Assembly: GCF_027706845.1 (NCBI RefSeq)
Contig: NZ_JAQGCZ010000003.1
Location: forward strand, 1 to 64,000
DNA from: Mycolicibacterium sp. BiH015
Lineage (GTDB): Bacteria > Actinomycetota > Actinomycetes > Mycobacteriales > Mycobacteriaceae
Reading direction: 5' to 3'
Length of the DNA: 64,000 nucleotides
Shown piece by piece: positions 1 to 8,405 of this stretch (positions are counted from its first letter, which is position 1; every line of letters begins with the position of its first letter). The notes below the pieces were generated by a model. The model did not search any database. It was not told the origin of the DNA and worked only from the letters and a program-made list of their open reading frames with translations. Made by a program: the position numbers and the translations under genes.

Positions 1-214
1 ACAAACGGGAAAATCCGGGGCACGACAAAAACAACAAACAAAAACCACCAAACACACTATTGAGTTCTCAAACAACACACCCAGTCTGACCGCGCAAAGA
101 TCCTCCGGCCCAAAGCCGTTGTCTCTCGTGCGGACAGTCGAGGATATCCGCCGAAGCGAACTTCTCTCTGGAGGCCGCCGCGCTCTCCGGGTTTTCGGCC
201 CGTGTCGCAGCGAC
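1..214 (-). promoter_or_regulatory. rRNA operon leader with antitermination boxA region
   Basis: Read on the minus strand, this is the transcribed leader of an rRNA operon whose 16S gene lies just beyond the left edge. Around 51-80 the minus strand reads GTTGTTTGAGAACTC, followed by an AT/GT-rich stretch. This is the boxA-type antitermination and processing region I recognise from mycobacterial rrn leaders. The extremely T-rich minus-strand tract at 1-50 fits the RNase III processing region before 16S. Its position downstream of tyrS matches the rrnB locus of rapid growers (family knowledge). The 16S gene itself is not in the window. Confidence 0.8.
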
Positions 215-220
215 TCCGAT

Positions 221-249
221 AAGTTACGCCAGGGATAACTCTGAGTCAA
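221..249 (-). promoter_or_regulatory. rrn promoter (-35 TTGACT, -10 TAACTT)
   Basis: On the minus strand a TTGACT box (249-244) and a TAACTT box (226-221) are separated by exactly 17 nt. Transcription would start near 214 and run into the rRNA leader. This near-consensus SigA-type arrangement is typical of mycobacterial rrn promoters. It lies about 150 bp after the tyrS stop, so the rRNA operon does not depend on read-through from tyrS. Confidence 0.75.
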
Positions 250-299
250 ATGGCCTGCTAGAGCGTGTCTTTCGACTTGCATCCAGCGCGCGCACCCAA

Positions 300-327
300 C
301 AGGTACGTCGACTCGCTACAGACTCAA
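300..327 (-). promoter_or_regulatory. possible second upstream rrn promoter
   Basis: The minus strand has TTGAGT (327-322) and TACCTG (305-300), 16 nt apart, upstream of the stronger rrn promoter. The -10 lacks the final T, so this is only a candidate. Some mycobacterial rrn operons carry more than one promoter, which makes it worth recording. Confidence 0.3.
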
Positions 328-396
328 CGCGACATGCGTCGGGAATGTTCCCGCACTCCGGCGCCCTCGCCTGACCAGAGCTTTCACTCCGGCTTC

Positions 397-1671
397 TCAT
401 CCAACTCGCTCGACACCCGCGATATTCCGCTTCCCACGCCGCAGCACGAGCCACTTGCCGTGGAGGAAGTCGGACGGCTCGGGAACCCATGCGTCTGTGG
501 TGATCTTCACGTTGTTGGCGTAGGCCCCGCCTTCAGACACGGTTCGCCGTGCGGCACCCTTGCTCTCCGAAAGCCCGGTCGCGACCAGCAGATCGATGAT
601 CGAATCCGGACCGCCGGGCGTGAGTTCGGCGACGGACGCCTCCCGGAGTGCAGCGGCCAAGGTCGGCTCATCGAGCTGGCCCAGTTCTCCCCTACCGAAG
701 AGCGCTTGGCTCGCGTGCTCGACAGACGCCGTCGCCTGCTCTCCGTGGACGAGGTTGGTCAGCTCGCGTGCGAGCCGTCGTTGGGCGGCTCGCTCATGGG
801 GCCGCTCCGCTGTTGCCTGTTCGAGCTCGGCGAGCTCATCAGCCGACAGGAACGTGAACCAACGCAGATACGGGACCACGTCCGTATCGGCAGTGTTGAT
901 GAAGTACTGGTACCACGCATACGGACTGGTCATCTCGGGATCCAGCCAGAGACTGCCCCCGCCGGTGGACTTCCCGAATTTCTTGCCCTCGGAGTCGGTG
1001 ACCAGCGGGGTGGTCAGTGCATGCACTGTGGCGCCGGCCTTCTGCCGCACCAATCGCACGCCGGCAATGATGTTGCCCCACTGATCAGATCCACCGATCT
1101 GCAGGGAGCAGCCGTAGCGTCGGTTCAGTTCCACGAAGTCGTTGGCTTGCAAAAGCATGTAACTGAACTCGGTGTAGGAGATGCCGTCGCCCTCCAGCCG
1201 CCGGCGCACCGTGTCGCGGTCCAGCATCACGTTGACCGAGAAGAACTTGCCGACATCGCGCAGGAACTCGATCGCCGACAGCTCCCCCGTCCAGGACAGG
1301 TTGTTGGCGACGACGGCGCCGGTCGGCGAATCGTCGAACTCGACGAACCGTTCCAGCTGTCCGCGAATCCGGCCGGCCCAGTCGGCGACGGTGTCAGCGG
1401 TGTTGAGGGTGCGTTCCCCCACGTCGCGGGGATCGCCGATCATTCCTGTGGCACCACCGGCGAGGACGATCGGGCGGTGCCCCGCCTGCTGGAAACGTCG
1501 CAGCGTGAGCAGCGGAATCAAGTGACCGGCGTGAAGGCTCGGCGCTGTCGGATCGAAGCCGGAGTACACCGTGACCGGCCCGTCGTCGAGCGCCTGCGCA
1601 AGCGCATCGCGGTCGGTGGACTGTGCGATCAGCCCACGCCACTCCAACTCATCGAGGATCGAGTCGCCCAT
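397..1671 (-). CDS. tyrS: Tyrosyl-tRNA synthetase
   Basis: Class I aminoacyl-tRNA synthetase charging tRNA-Tyr, 424 aa, the same length as the mycobacterial family. The HIGH-type signature appears as HAGH at residues 47-50 within a Rossmann catalytic core. The KMSKS equivalent is KKFGKS near residue 230, and the last roughly 70 residues form an S4-like RNA-binding domain. The start follows the mpg stop by 18 nt, so the two genes are probably co-transcribed. The rRNA operon follows on the same strand. Assignment is secure. Confidence 0.97.
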   Translation of the reverse strand: MGDSILDELEWRGLIAQSTDRDALAQALDDGPVTVYSGFDPTAPSLHAGHLIPLLTLRRFQQAGHRPIVLAGGATGMIGDPRDVGERTLNTADTVADWAGRIRGQLERFVEFDDSPTGAVVANNLSWTGELSAIEFLRDVGKFFSVNVMLDRDTVRRRLEGDGISYTEFSYMLLQANDFVELNRRYGCSLQIGGSDQWGNIIAGVRLVRQKAGATVHALTTPLVTDSEGKKFGKSTGGGSLWLDPEMTSPYAWYQYFINTADTDVVPYLRWFTFLSADELAELEQATAERPHERAAQRRLARELTNLVHGEQATASVEHASQALFGRGELGQLDEPTLAAALREASVAELTPGGPDSIIDLLVATGLSESKGAARRTVSEGGAYANNVKITTDAWVPEPSDFLHGKWLVLRRGKRNIAGVERVG

Positions 1672-1689
1672 GCGGCCGATCTTTCCGTA

Positions 1690-2310
1690 CTAGTCGCTCT
1701 CGCCGGGAACCGGTGCCCGTGGGCTGCGCCGGTACGCGGACACCTCCGGGTGCCCCGACAGCCACATCCGCCACGGCCGATCTGCAGCCTTGCTCACGCC
1801 GACGCGCGGGCCGGCCTCGCCGACACGCATCGCCCCGAGCGTGATCTTTATCTCAGACGCCGGGTCGAAGAGGTCGATTCCGTTGTCGTCCATGGTGATT
1901 CCGAGGGCGGAGCACAGGTTGCCCGGACCTCTGGCCAGGGCCGCCTCCCGCACCGCGGGGCCTCGTCGCCCCCAGGCGATGTCCAGGCCGGTCTCGACAA
2001 CCGCAGCGCGCAACAGAATTGCACCGGCCACGCCCTCGGTGGCGCACACGACGTTCGCGCACACGTGGATGCCGTGGCTTCGGTACGTATAGAGCCTGCC
2101 GGGCGGACCGAACATCACCGAGTTACGCAGCCCCGGGCCGCGGTAGGAGTGCGCGGCGGCATCGGGCCACGGACCGTCCTCGGGACCTCCGTACGCCTCG
2201 ACCTCAAGGATCGACGCCGTCACGCCGCGGCCCGTCAGCCGCGAACCGAGCAGCAACCTGGCGGCGGTGAGCGGATCAACCGCCAGGTCAGCTGCTGTCA
2301 CCGTGCACAT
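1690..2310 (-). CDS. mpg: 3-methyladenine DNA glycosylase (AAG/MPG family)
   Basis: Excises alkylated purines in base-excision repair. The 206-aa product has the family core (EVEAYGG near residue 35, [14 protein letters not shown] in the middle, RGPGNLC, and a C-terminal [15 protein letters not shown]). I place the start at the ATG at 2310, because this gives the family N-terminus and length. The upstream in-frame ATG at 2349 would add 13 unrelated residues running into the divergent exporter promoter. It is followed closely by tyrS on the same strand. Confidence 0.93.
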   Translation of the reverse strand: MCTVTAADLAVDPLTAARLLLGSRLTGRGVTASILEVEAYGGPEDGPWPDAAAHSYRGPGLRNSVMFGPPGRLYTYRSHGIHVCANVVCATEGVAGAILLRAAVVETGLDIAWGRRGPAVREAALARGPGNLCSALGITMDDNGIDLFDPASEIKITLGAMRVGEAGPRVGVSKAADRPWRMWLSGHPEVSAYRRSPRAPVPGESD

Positions 2311-2323
2311 CCTACGGATGCCC

Positions 2324-2352
2324 TTGACACCGCCGGATCGTGCGCGCAATAT
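2324..2352 (+). promoter_or_regulatory. Promoter of the ABC exporter (TTGACA-N17-CAATAT)
   Basis: A perfect TTGACA (2324-2329) is followed after 17 nt by CAATAT (2347-2352). The expected start point, 7-8 nt further on, coincides with the ATG at 2360, so the message should be leaderless. No Shine-Dalgarno sequence precedes that ATG, which agrees. Confidence 0.65.
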
Positions 2353-2385
2353 TCATCACATGATGAGTTCATCGCGTGATGAATT
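2351..2385 (+). promoter_or_regulatory. Double palindromic operator, probably for the TetR regulator at 3900
   Basis: Two 16-bp imperfect palindromes with the core TTCATC-N4-TGATGA sit back to back (2352-2367 and 2369-2383). Taken as a whole, the 34 bp from 2351 form one near-perfect inverted repeat. The site overlaps the end of the -10 box, the expected +1 and the start codon of the ABC ATPase. A repressor bound here would block initiation directly. The TetR gene that ends this operon is the obvious candidate (inference). Confidence 0.7.
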
Positions 2386-3124
2386 ACTGGGATCGCACCC
2401 CGGACCGGCGATCGACATCGCCAACCTGCAGGTTCGGCGTGGCGGGCATATGGCACTGGACGACGTCACAGTGCAAGTAACGGAGGGTGCCATCACCGGC
2501 CTGCTCGGGCCGTCCGGCTGCGGGAAGACCACGCTGATACGCAGCATCGTCGGCACCCAGATCGTCGACGGAGGAACCGTGACCGTGCTGGGAAGTCCCG
2601 CCGGTTCGCCCGAGCTACGACATCGCGTCGGCTATGTCACGCAGGACGCCACCATTTACCGCGATCTGCGGGTCATCGACAATGTGCGCTACTTCGCGGC
2701 GCTCTACGGTTCAAGTCCGGCCGATGTCGATGAAGCAATCACGGCCGTCGGCCTCGACGACCACCGGAAAGCGCTCGCGGCCAATCTTTCCGGAGGGCAG
2801 CGCACCCGCGTATCACTCGCATGCGCCCTGGTCGCCCATCCTGATCTGCTGGTGCTCGACGAACCGACCGTCGGACTCGACCCCGTGCTTCGCGCCGACC
2901 TGTGGGAACGATTCGACCATCTCGCCAAGGGTGGCACCACGCTGCTGGTGTCCAGCCACGTGATGGACGAAGCAGACCACTGCGACGACCTGTTGCTCAT
3001 GCGCGACGGCCGGGTGCTCGCGCACACCACACCCCATCAACTGCGAGAGGACACAGGATGTCAGTCACTGGAGGAAGCGTTTCTGTCCATCATCCGGCGC
3101 GGCACCGCCGCCCGGACCGGCTGA
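2360..3124 (+). CDS. ABC exporter ATP-binding protein (Rv1687c type)
   Basis: The 254-aa ATPase subunit of an ABC-2 exporter has Walker A GPSGCGKTT near residue 50, the signature LSGGQ, Walker B LLVLDEPTVGLDP and the H-loop SSHVMDEA. The ATG at 2360 is chosen because the -10 box lies 7 nt upstream and the length then fits the family. Upstream in-frame ATGs would lie inside or before the promoter. The 3' end overlaps the permease gene by 67 bp, so the two are translated together. Substrate unknown. Drug or lipid efflux is plausible from the TetR partner. Confidence 0.92.
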   Translation: MMSSSRDELLGSHPGPAIDIANLQVRRGGHMALDDVTVQVTEGAITGLLGPSGCGKTTLIRSIVGTQIVDGGTVTVLGSPAGSPELRHRVGYVTQDATIYRDLRVIDNVRYFAALYGSSPADVDEAITAVGLDDHRKALAANLSGGQRTRVSLACALVAHPDLLVLDEPTVGLDPVLRADLWERFDHLAKGGTTLLVSSHVMDEADHCDDLLLMRDGRVLAHTTPHQLREDTGCQSLEEAFLSIIRRGTAARTG

Positions 3125-3894
3125 GCCGACTCAGCCCGCGGGCCTACCTGGCCACGACGACGCGCATCCTGCGCCAACTCGGCGGCGATCATCGCAGCGT
3201 CGCGATGATCCTGGTGGTACCGAGCCTCATCATCACGCTGATGTACTTCATGTTCAGCGACATCGGCGACGCTCCGCGACCGCCGGGCGCCCCATCGCCC
3301 TTCGACAACGCCTGCCTCGTCATTCTCGGCGTCTTTCCGCTGATCGTGATGTTCCTGATCACCTCGATCACCATGCAGCGCGAACGCGTATCCGGCACGC
3401 TCGAACGAATTCTCACGACTCCGTTGCGGCGGCTGGACCTTCTCGCCGCCTACGGCACCGCGTTCTCCCTCGCCGCGGCCGCGCAGGCCACGCTTGCATG
3501 CGTTGTGTCGTTCTGGTTCCTCGGTCTCGACACCGCTGGAAGCCCGGTGTGGGTGTTCTCCATCGCGATCATCAATGCGGTGCTCGGGGTCGGACTCGGA
3601 CTGCTGTGCAGTGCCTTCGCACGCACCGAGTTTCAGGCAGTGCAGTTCATGCCGCTCGTCATCGCTCCACAGCTGCTGCTGTGCGGCATCATCGTTCCGC
3701 GCGGGGAACTTCCCGAATGGCTGCAATGGATCAGCAATGTCCTGCCGGCGAGCTACGCTCTTGAAGCACTTCAGGAAGTCGGCGCGCATCCGGAGCTGAC
3801 CGCGATTGCCGTGCGCGACATCGCGGTAGTCGTCGGGTTCGCGGTGTTGGCACTCGGCCTGGCCGCGGCGACCCTACGGCGAAGGACACCTTAG
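3058..3894 (+). CDS. ABC-2 type transporter permease (Rv1686c type)
   Basis: The 278-aa membrane partner of the preceding ATPase. The N-terminal 40 residues are polar and cytoplasmic. About six hydrophobic segments follow (for example MILVVPSLIITLMYFMF, LVILGVFPLIVMFLI and a final VVGFAVLALGLAAATL). The ABC-2 motif region reads QRERVSGTLERILTTPLRRLDLL. The ATG at 3058 has a GAGAGGA-like ribosome site and starts inside the ATPase gene. The TetR gene follows 5 nt after its stop, making a three-gene operon. Confidence 0.9.
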   Translation: MSVTGGSVSVHHPARHRRPDRLSRLSPRAYLATTTRILRQLGGDHRSVAMILVVPSLIITLMYFMFSDIGDAPRPPGAPSPFDNACLVILGVFPLIVMFLITSITMQRERVSGTLERILTTPLRRLDLLAAYGTAFSLAAAAQATLACVVSFWFLGLDTAGSPVWVFSIAIINAVLGVGLGLLCSAFARTEFQAVQFMPLVIAPQLLLCGIIVPRGELPEWLQWISNVLPASYALEALQEVGAHPELTAIAVRDIAVVVGFAVLALGLAAATLRRRTP

Positions 3895-3899
3895 ACAGA

Positions 3900-4526
3900 T
3901 TGACCACCACACCCGACCGCAAGCGACCGGGCAGGCCCCCCGGCCCCTCGGATACCCGCGATCGAATTCTCTCCTCTGCGCGTGAGCTTTTCGCGCGCAA
4001 CGGAATCGACAACACGTCGATCCGGGCGATCGCTGCGGATGCGGGTGTGGATCCCGCACTGGTGCATCACTACTTCGGGACGAAGACCGAGTTGTTCGCC
4101 GCTGCCATCCATATTCCGATCGATCCGATGTCGATCATTCGCCCGCTGCGTGAGGTGCCGGTCGATGAGATCGGGTACGTGTTGCCGACGCTGCTGCTGC
4201 CGATCTGGGATTCCGAGATCGGCAAGGGATTCATCGCGACACTGCGCTCATTGCTGGGCGGAAGCGTCGCCGACGTCTCGATGGTGCGGTCCTTCCTCCA
4301 GGAGGTGATCGCCGCCGAGGTTGGTCCCCGCGTCGACAATCCGCCGGGCACCGGACGGATCCGGGTGCAGTTCGTCGCGTCTCAACTGGTCGGCATCGTC
4401 ATGGCGCGCTACATCCTGGAGCTTGAGCCGTTCAAGTCACTGCCGGTCCAACAGGTGGCCGACACCATCGGACCGAACCTTCAGCGATATCTGACCGGAG
4501 ACCTTCCCGGTCTCTCTCAGGACTGA
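3900..4526 (+). CDS. TetR-family transcriptional regulator (Rv1685c type)
   Basis: The 208-aa repressor has an N-terminal helix-turn-helix (residues about 20-65: TRDRILSSARELFARNG, then SIRAIAADAGVDPALVHHYF) and a C-terminal ligand-binding TetR domain. The start is a TTG five bases after the permease stop, and no better start precedes the conserved RPGRPPGPSDTRDRI segment. Being last in the exporter operon, it probably represses its own operon through the double palindrome at 2351-2385. Its 3' end overlaps the convergent Trm112-like gene by 10 bp. Confidence 0.9.
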   Translation: MTTTPDRKRPGRPPGPSDTRDRILSSARELFARNGIDNTSIRAIAADAGVDPALVHHYFGTKTELFAAAIHIPIDPMSIIRPLREVPVDEIGYVLPTLLLPIWDSEIGKGFIATLRSLLGGSVADVSMVRSFLQEVIAAEVGPRVDNPPGTGRIRVQFVASQLVGIVMARYILELEPFKSLPVQQVADTIGPNLQRYLTGDLPGLSQD

Positions 4527-4723
4527 CCCGCCGCGGCGACCAGACGCCGGTGCTCGTCGTCGTCGACGGACACAGCCTCGTCGATCAGCAAGACGGGAAT
4601 TCCGTCGTCGATCCGGTATTTCCGATGCAACCGCGGGTTGTAGAGGCAGTCGTCTACGAATACCAGCGGGCCGCGATCCTCGGGACAGACCAAGATCGCG
4701 AGCAGAGTCTCGTCCAACGCCAT
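4517..4723 (-). CDS. Trm112-like small protein (UPF0434/YcaR type, Rv1684 type)
   Basis: A 68-aa protein opening with LLAILVCPEDRGPLVFVD and continuing NPRLHRKYRIDDGIPVLLIDEA, the layout of the Trm112/YcaR family. Eukaryotic Trm112 is a methyltransferase activator. The bacterial role is unsettled. It begins 4 nt after the stop of the secreted-protein gene at 4728 and overlaps the convergent TetR gene. Confidence 0.85.
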   Translation of the reverse strand: MALDETLLAILVCPEDRGPLVFVDDCLYNPRLHRKYRIDDGIPVLLIDEAVSVDDDEHRRLVAAAGQS

Positions 4724-4727
4724 TCCG

Positions 4728-5261
4728 TCAGCGGCCGGGCATCGGGAAGATGGTGTCGCCGTCCTGCTGCATCGGATTGCCTGGGCCCCAGGCCGGACCC
4801 ATGCCGCTGCCCGGGCTGCCCGGGGTTGCGACCGGCGGAGCGCCCCCGGTGGCGGGCATCTGGTTGGCGCCCTGGGCCATCACCTTGCGCTGGTAGACGA
4901 GCGTCGCGTTGAGAGCATCGATGAGCGGCTTCTGATTCGGACGCTCGTCGAGTGCGGCGGCCAGCGCCTGCGTGTTGCCGAAACTTGGCCGGATGCCGCG
5001 CGCCCGCAGGGTCATCACCTGTTCGATCAGTTTCGACACCTGACCGCCGCCGCTGCCCGTCTGGTACTCGTTCGAAATCATGGCGAGGATCTGATCAGGA
5101 TTGATCCGCGGGGCGGGGGGCTGTTCTTTCTGGGTTGTCGGTTGCGCCGAGGCCATCGGCGAACCGACGGCGACCAGCCCGAATGCGAGAGCAGCGCCGA
5201 GCAGCGCGCCCGCGGCCGCGCGGGGCAGCGAGAAAACGGTGGTGCTGTTCTGCGACGTCAT
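4728..5261 (-). CDS. Secreted protein of unknown function
   Basis: The 177-aa product has a classical signal peptide (positively charged start, AAAGALLGAALAFGLVAVG, cleavage near MASAQP). A short helical domain follows (NPDQILAMISNEY then KLIEQVMTLRARGIRP), and the tail of the last 45 residues is rich in Pro, Gly and Met. The ATG at 5261 is supported by GGAGGATCTG directly upstream. The longer reading frame back to 5363 has no such site. I recognise no family. It sits between the hydrolase/FadD fusion and the Trm112-like gene, all on one strand, so it is probably co-transcribed with them. Confidence 0.75.
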   Translation of the reverse strand: MTSQNSTTVFSLPRAAAGALLGAALAFGLVAVGSPMASAQPTTQKEQPPAPRINPDQILAMISNEYQTGSGGGQVSKLIEQVMTLRARGIRPSFGNTQALAAALDERPNQKPLIDALNATLVYQRKVMAQGANQMPATGGAPPVATPGSPGSGMGPAWGPGNPMQQDGDTIFPMPGR

Positions 5262-5325
5262 CAGATCCTCCAGCGCAACGGGACGGCCGACCCGGCGAGC
5301 GTAACAGTGCTCCGCGAGGGGGGCA

Positions 5326-8295
5326 TCACTGCTGACTGCCCACGATCTCGCTGCGCACGGCAACGGTCAACCGCTTGTACCGATGGGTATCGGGGTCGAG
5401 GTACCAGGCGTTACGCGACGCCTTGGGGATGCCCGTTTTCTGCAGTGGACCTGCCAACGGCCGGAAGGTGGCGGTCAGCGTCATGTCGGAAACCACGTGC
5501 ACGATGTCGGGCGCGTTGCCGACCGGAAGGTCGGACAACGCCTCGGAGAGATCCGCCGAAGGCACACTGCCGCCCGGCTGAAGCGCGAGCGCCGTCACGG
5601 CCAACGTCTGCCCGTCGGCCTCGACGCCGTACGTCACCGCCATGTCGACCGCGCCGAGCCTGCCGGCGGCGTCGTTGACGGTCGCGGCGAAGACAGGTCC
5701 GCGGGCGGTGTGGATGACAGCGCCGCGGGTGTCGACGAGCCAGTAGTCGCCGTCCTCGTCGCGGCGGAAGAGATATTCGGTGGACACCCAGGTGTCGGCC
5801 GGCGCGAACACACCCCGCTTGACCGAAGCGAGCGGATCCACCGGCCCCCGCGGATGTGCGAGCAGCACGCCGACTTCGCCGATCTCGGCACGGCGGACGA
5901 ACCCTCGCTCGTCTTCGAGGATCAGGTTGTCCTCGGGGTCGTAGGCGGCCAGCGCGATCTCCCCGCCGCCGGGCAGAGGCCTGCCCTTGCTTCCGATCTT
6001 GGCTCCCTTGACGTTCGCCAGAACTGCCTGACCGTCGGTGGTGGCGAAGAACTCGACGACATTGGCCGGGGCGAAGACGTCGACGACGCGCTCCCACAAG
6101 CCGGCGGGCATCCCCGACCCGATGAACAGACGAACCGGATGGCTTCCGTTGAGCGAGAACCCGGGATCGTCGATGACCTGGCGCAGCATCGCCCATGTGT
6201 AGGACACCACGGTGACGCCGTACTGTCTGATCTCCTGGACGAAGCGGTCGGGCCGGAGTTCCCGCGACAGCGCGATGCGGGCGCCACCGACGACGGCTCC
6301 GCCGAGGCTGACGAGCAGACCGGATTGGTGATGCAACGGCGTCAGGCAGTAAACGGTGTCGCTGCGGCTGAGGTTGGCCGCCGATGCGGTTCCGAACGCC
6401 GACAGCGCCCACCGATAGTTGGTGATCTGCCGTGCGACGAGTTCCCCGCTGATGCTGCTGAATCCGATGAACGCCAGATCACGGGCCAGACCGGGGTTCG
6501 GTCGGTACCAGCCGGGAAGCTCGACACGATCCGGGTCGATCTTCTCCATGTCGATGACGTCGGCATCCTGGTCCAGGTGTAGGTCTCTGGACTCGCCGCC
6601 GCCGAGCACCAGCACCCGGGTATTGAGCGTGCGCGCGACGTCGAGGTTGCTCGGGTCGGCGATGATCTCGGTGACGGCGCCCAGCCGGGCCGCCTCGGCC
6701 AGGTCCGCGTCGGGCGGCATCAGCACGGCCACCGCGCCGAGGCGCGACAGGGCCGCGATGGCCACCAGCGCGCTGGGGCGAGTCTCCATCAGCAGGCCGA
6801 CCCGGGCGCCCTGCCGCACGCCGACCTCGATCAGACCGTTGACGACGTTGTTGACGCGGCGGTCGACGGCCTCGTAGGTGTGCACCCGGCCGTCGAACAG
6901 CAGCGCCTCACCGTGGGGCATGTCGCGGGCCTGTTCGGACATGATCCGGCCGAGCGAGATCCGGGTGTGATCGTTGACCTGGCCGAGACGGGCCAGCCGC
7001 GGCAGTGTTCTGGCGGTCTCGATGGCCAACGTTCGGGCGGATCTGTTCGCGGCCACCAGCGCGTCGGCGGCGGACTTGGCGAGGCTCAACGCCATCTCCG
7101 TCGCTGCGGCGGTGCTGTGTGCCAACCGAGAAGCCAGCGTCACGCCGCTCTCGGTGGGTTCCGCGGGCTGCAGGGCCATCGGCGTGACACCCTCGGGCAT
7201 CGATCCGCCGCCGTCGAGCCAGCGCACCCACTCCGCGACCGTCGGCCAGGTCTGCGTGGCCGCTTTCGACCCTACGACGAGCCCGAAATGCCCTGCGCGG
7301 ATGAGGAACTCGTACACATCTGCCTTGGGGGCGGCCCTTTTGATGCCACGCACCGATGCGGGCTGGCCGATGTCGTCGACCTCACCGACGACTGCCAGCA
7401 CAGGGCAGTCGATGTCGGAGAGGGTGACGAGGTCGCCGTGGATGGAGAAGCCGCCGGTCATCATGCGGTTGTGCGCGATGAACTGCTTGAGCAGCTCGGA
7501 GATCGCCGGGCCCGACCATGCGATCCACCCTTCGGAGGCCAGGAAGCGACGTTGCTGCTCGCGTGGTAACAGGGCTTCGCGATCGTGCAGTTGCCGCAGG
7601 AAGTCGACGCGTGACTGCGCGGTCTTGATCGGGTCGAGCATCTGAAAGCCGGTGCGCGCCAGCCACCCCGGGATGTCGATCCTGCTGAACACGTGGTCGG
7701 CCATGAAGTCGGCGGCCGCGGGCGCGAGGCTGGCAGGCAGGTTCATCGGAAGCGCGGCGAGGGTGTCGACGGGCGAGCCGAAGCCGATGATGCTGGCGAG
7801 GTCTTTGGACCGGCGGTACGCCGCGGTCTGGTAGGCGAACATGCCGCCCTGCGAGTAACCCGCGAGGTGGACGTCGCGGCCGGTCACCGACTTGACGGTG
7901 TCGATCGCCTCGCTCAACGCCACGACATGGTCGGCGAGGTTGCGCTGCATGCCGCCCTCGATCTTGTCGGGGGAACCGAAGTCGATCACCCACGGATCGA
8001 TTCCGGCCTTGTGCAGGATGCCGACCGCCCCTTCGTCGCGGGTGACGTCCCACATGTCGGCCGACATCATCATCGGGTGCACCATCAGCACCGGCGGGCC
8101 CGCCGGTTTGGCGCCGGGTCGGGTGTCCGGCGGGAAGTACCGACGCAGCCGGTACATCGGAACGCTCTCGATGATTTGGAATGGCGATGGCACCGCGCCG
8201 GTCTCGAGACCGCCGTAGCGCAGAACTTCCAGACCGTTCTGCGCTGTGGCGACCAACCGTCCCACAGGCCGTGTGATCGCCGAGAGGTCCACCAC
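5326..8295 (-). CDS. Bifunctional alpha/beta-hydrolase and adenylate-forming (FadD-like) fusion protein (Rv1683 type)
   Basis: A 989-aa protein. Residues about 30-390 are a PhaC-like alpha/beta hydrolase with nucleophile Ser148 in GYSQGG. Residues about 460-985 are an AMP-binding (ANL) domain related to long-chain acyl-CoA synthetases. In that domain the usual ATP-binding P-loop (SGTTGxPKG type, near residue 608) is replaced by IGFSSISGELVARQITN, lacking the Gly/Lys pattern. Adenylation activity is therefore doubtful. The GTG start at 8295 follows AAAGAGGGGAG and matches the family N-terminus. Orthologues have been linked to triacylglycerol metabolism, which I treat as tentative. Confidence 0.88.
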   Translation of the reverse strand: MVDLSAITRPVGRLVATAQNGLEVLRYGGLETGAVPSPFQIIESVPMYRLRRYFPPDTRPGAKPAGPPVLMVHPMMMSADMWDVTRDEGAVGILHKAGIDPWVIDFGSPDKIEGGMQRNLADHVVALSEAIDTVKSVTGRDVHLAGYSQGGMFAYQTAAYRRSKDLASIIGFGSPVDTLAALPMNLPASLAPAAADFMADHVFSRIDIPGWLARTGFQMLDPIKTAQSRVDFLRQLHDREALLPREQQRRFLASEGWIAWSGPAISELLKQFIAHNRMMTGGFSIHGDLVTLSDIDCPVLAVVGEVDDIGQPASVRGIKRAAPKADVYEFLIRAGHFGLVVGSKAATQTWPTVAEWVRWLDGGGSMPEGVTPMALQPAEPTESGVTLASRLAHSTAAATEMALSLAKSAADALVAANRSARTLAIETARTLPRLARLGQVNDHTRISLGRIMSEQARDMPHGEALLFDGRVHTYEAVDRRVNNVVNGLIEVGVRQGARVGLLMETRPSALVAIAALSRLGAVAVLMPPDADLAEAARLGAVTEIIADPSNLDVARTLNTRVLVLGGGESRDLHLDQDADVIDMEKIDPDRVELPGWYRPNPGLARDLAFIGFSSISGELVARQITNYRWALSAFGTASAANLSRSDTVYCLTPLHHQSGLLVSLGGAVVGGARIALSRELRPDRFVQEIRQYGVTVVSYTWAMLRQVIDDPGFSLNGSHPVRLFIGSGMPAGLWERVVDVFAPANVVEFFATTDGQAVLANVKGAKIGSKGRPLPGGGEIALAAYDPEDNLILEDERGFVRRAEIGEVGVLLAHPRGPVDPLASVKRGVFAPADTWVSTEYLFRRDEDGDYWLVDTRGAVIHTARGPVFAATVNDAAGRLGAVDMAVTYGVEADGQTLAVTALALQPGGSVPSADLSEALSDLPVGNAPDIVHVVSDMTLTATFRPLAGPLQKTGIPKASRNAWYLDPDTHRYKRLTVAVRSEIVGSQQ

Positions 8296-8405
8296 TGCGC
8301 GCTCCCCTCTTTGCTGTCGAGCCCCGACTTCGTCGTCGCCATGATGGCACAAGCGTGATTGCCGGTTTCTGGTAATGGGCGCGGGCCCACTAGTCTCGGC
8401 GGGCG

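Noticed and set aside
265..2379. A 704-codon open frame on the plus strand across tyrS and mpg
   Set aside because: It lies opposite two unmistakable genes, and its Arg/His/Gly/Asp-rich translation is the usual high-GC antisense artefact. No family features or ribosome site.
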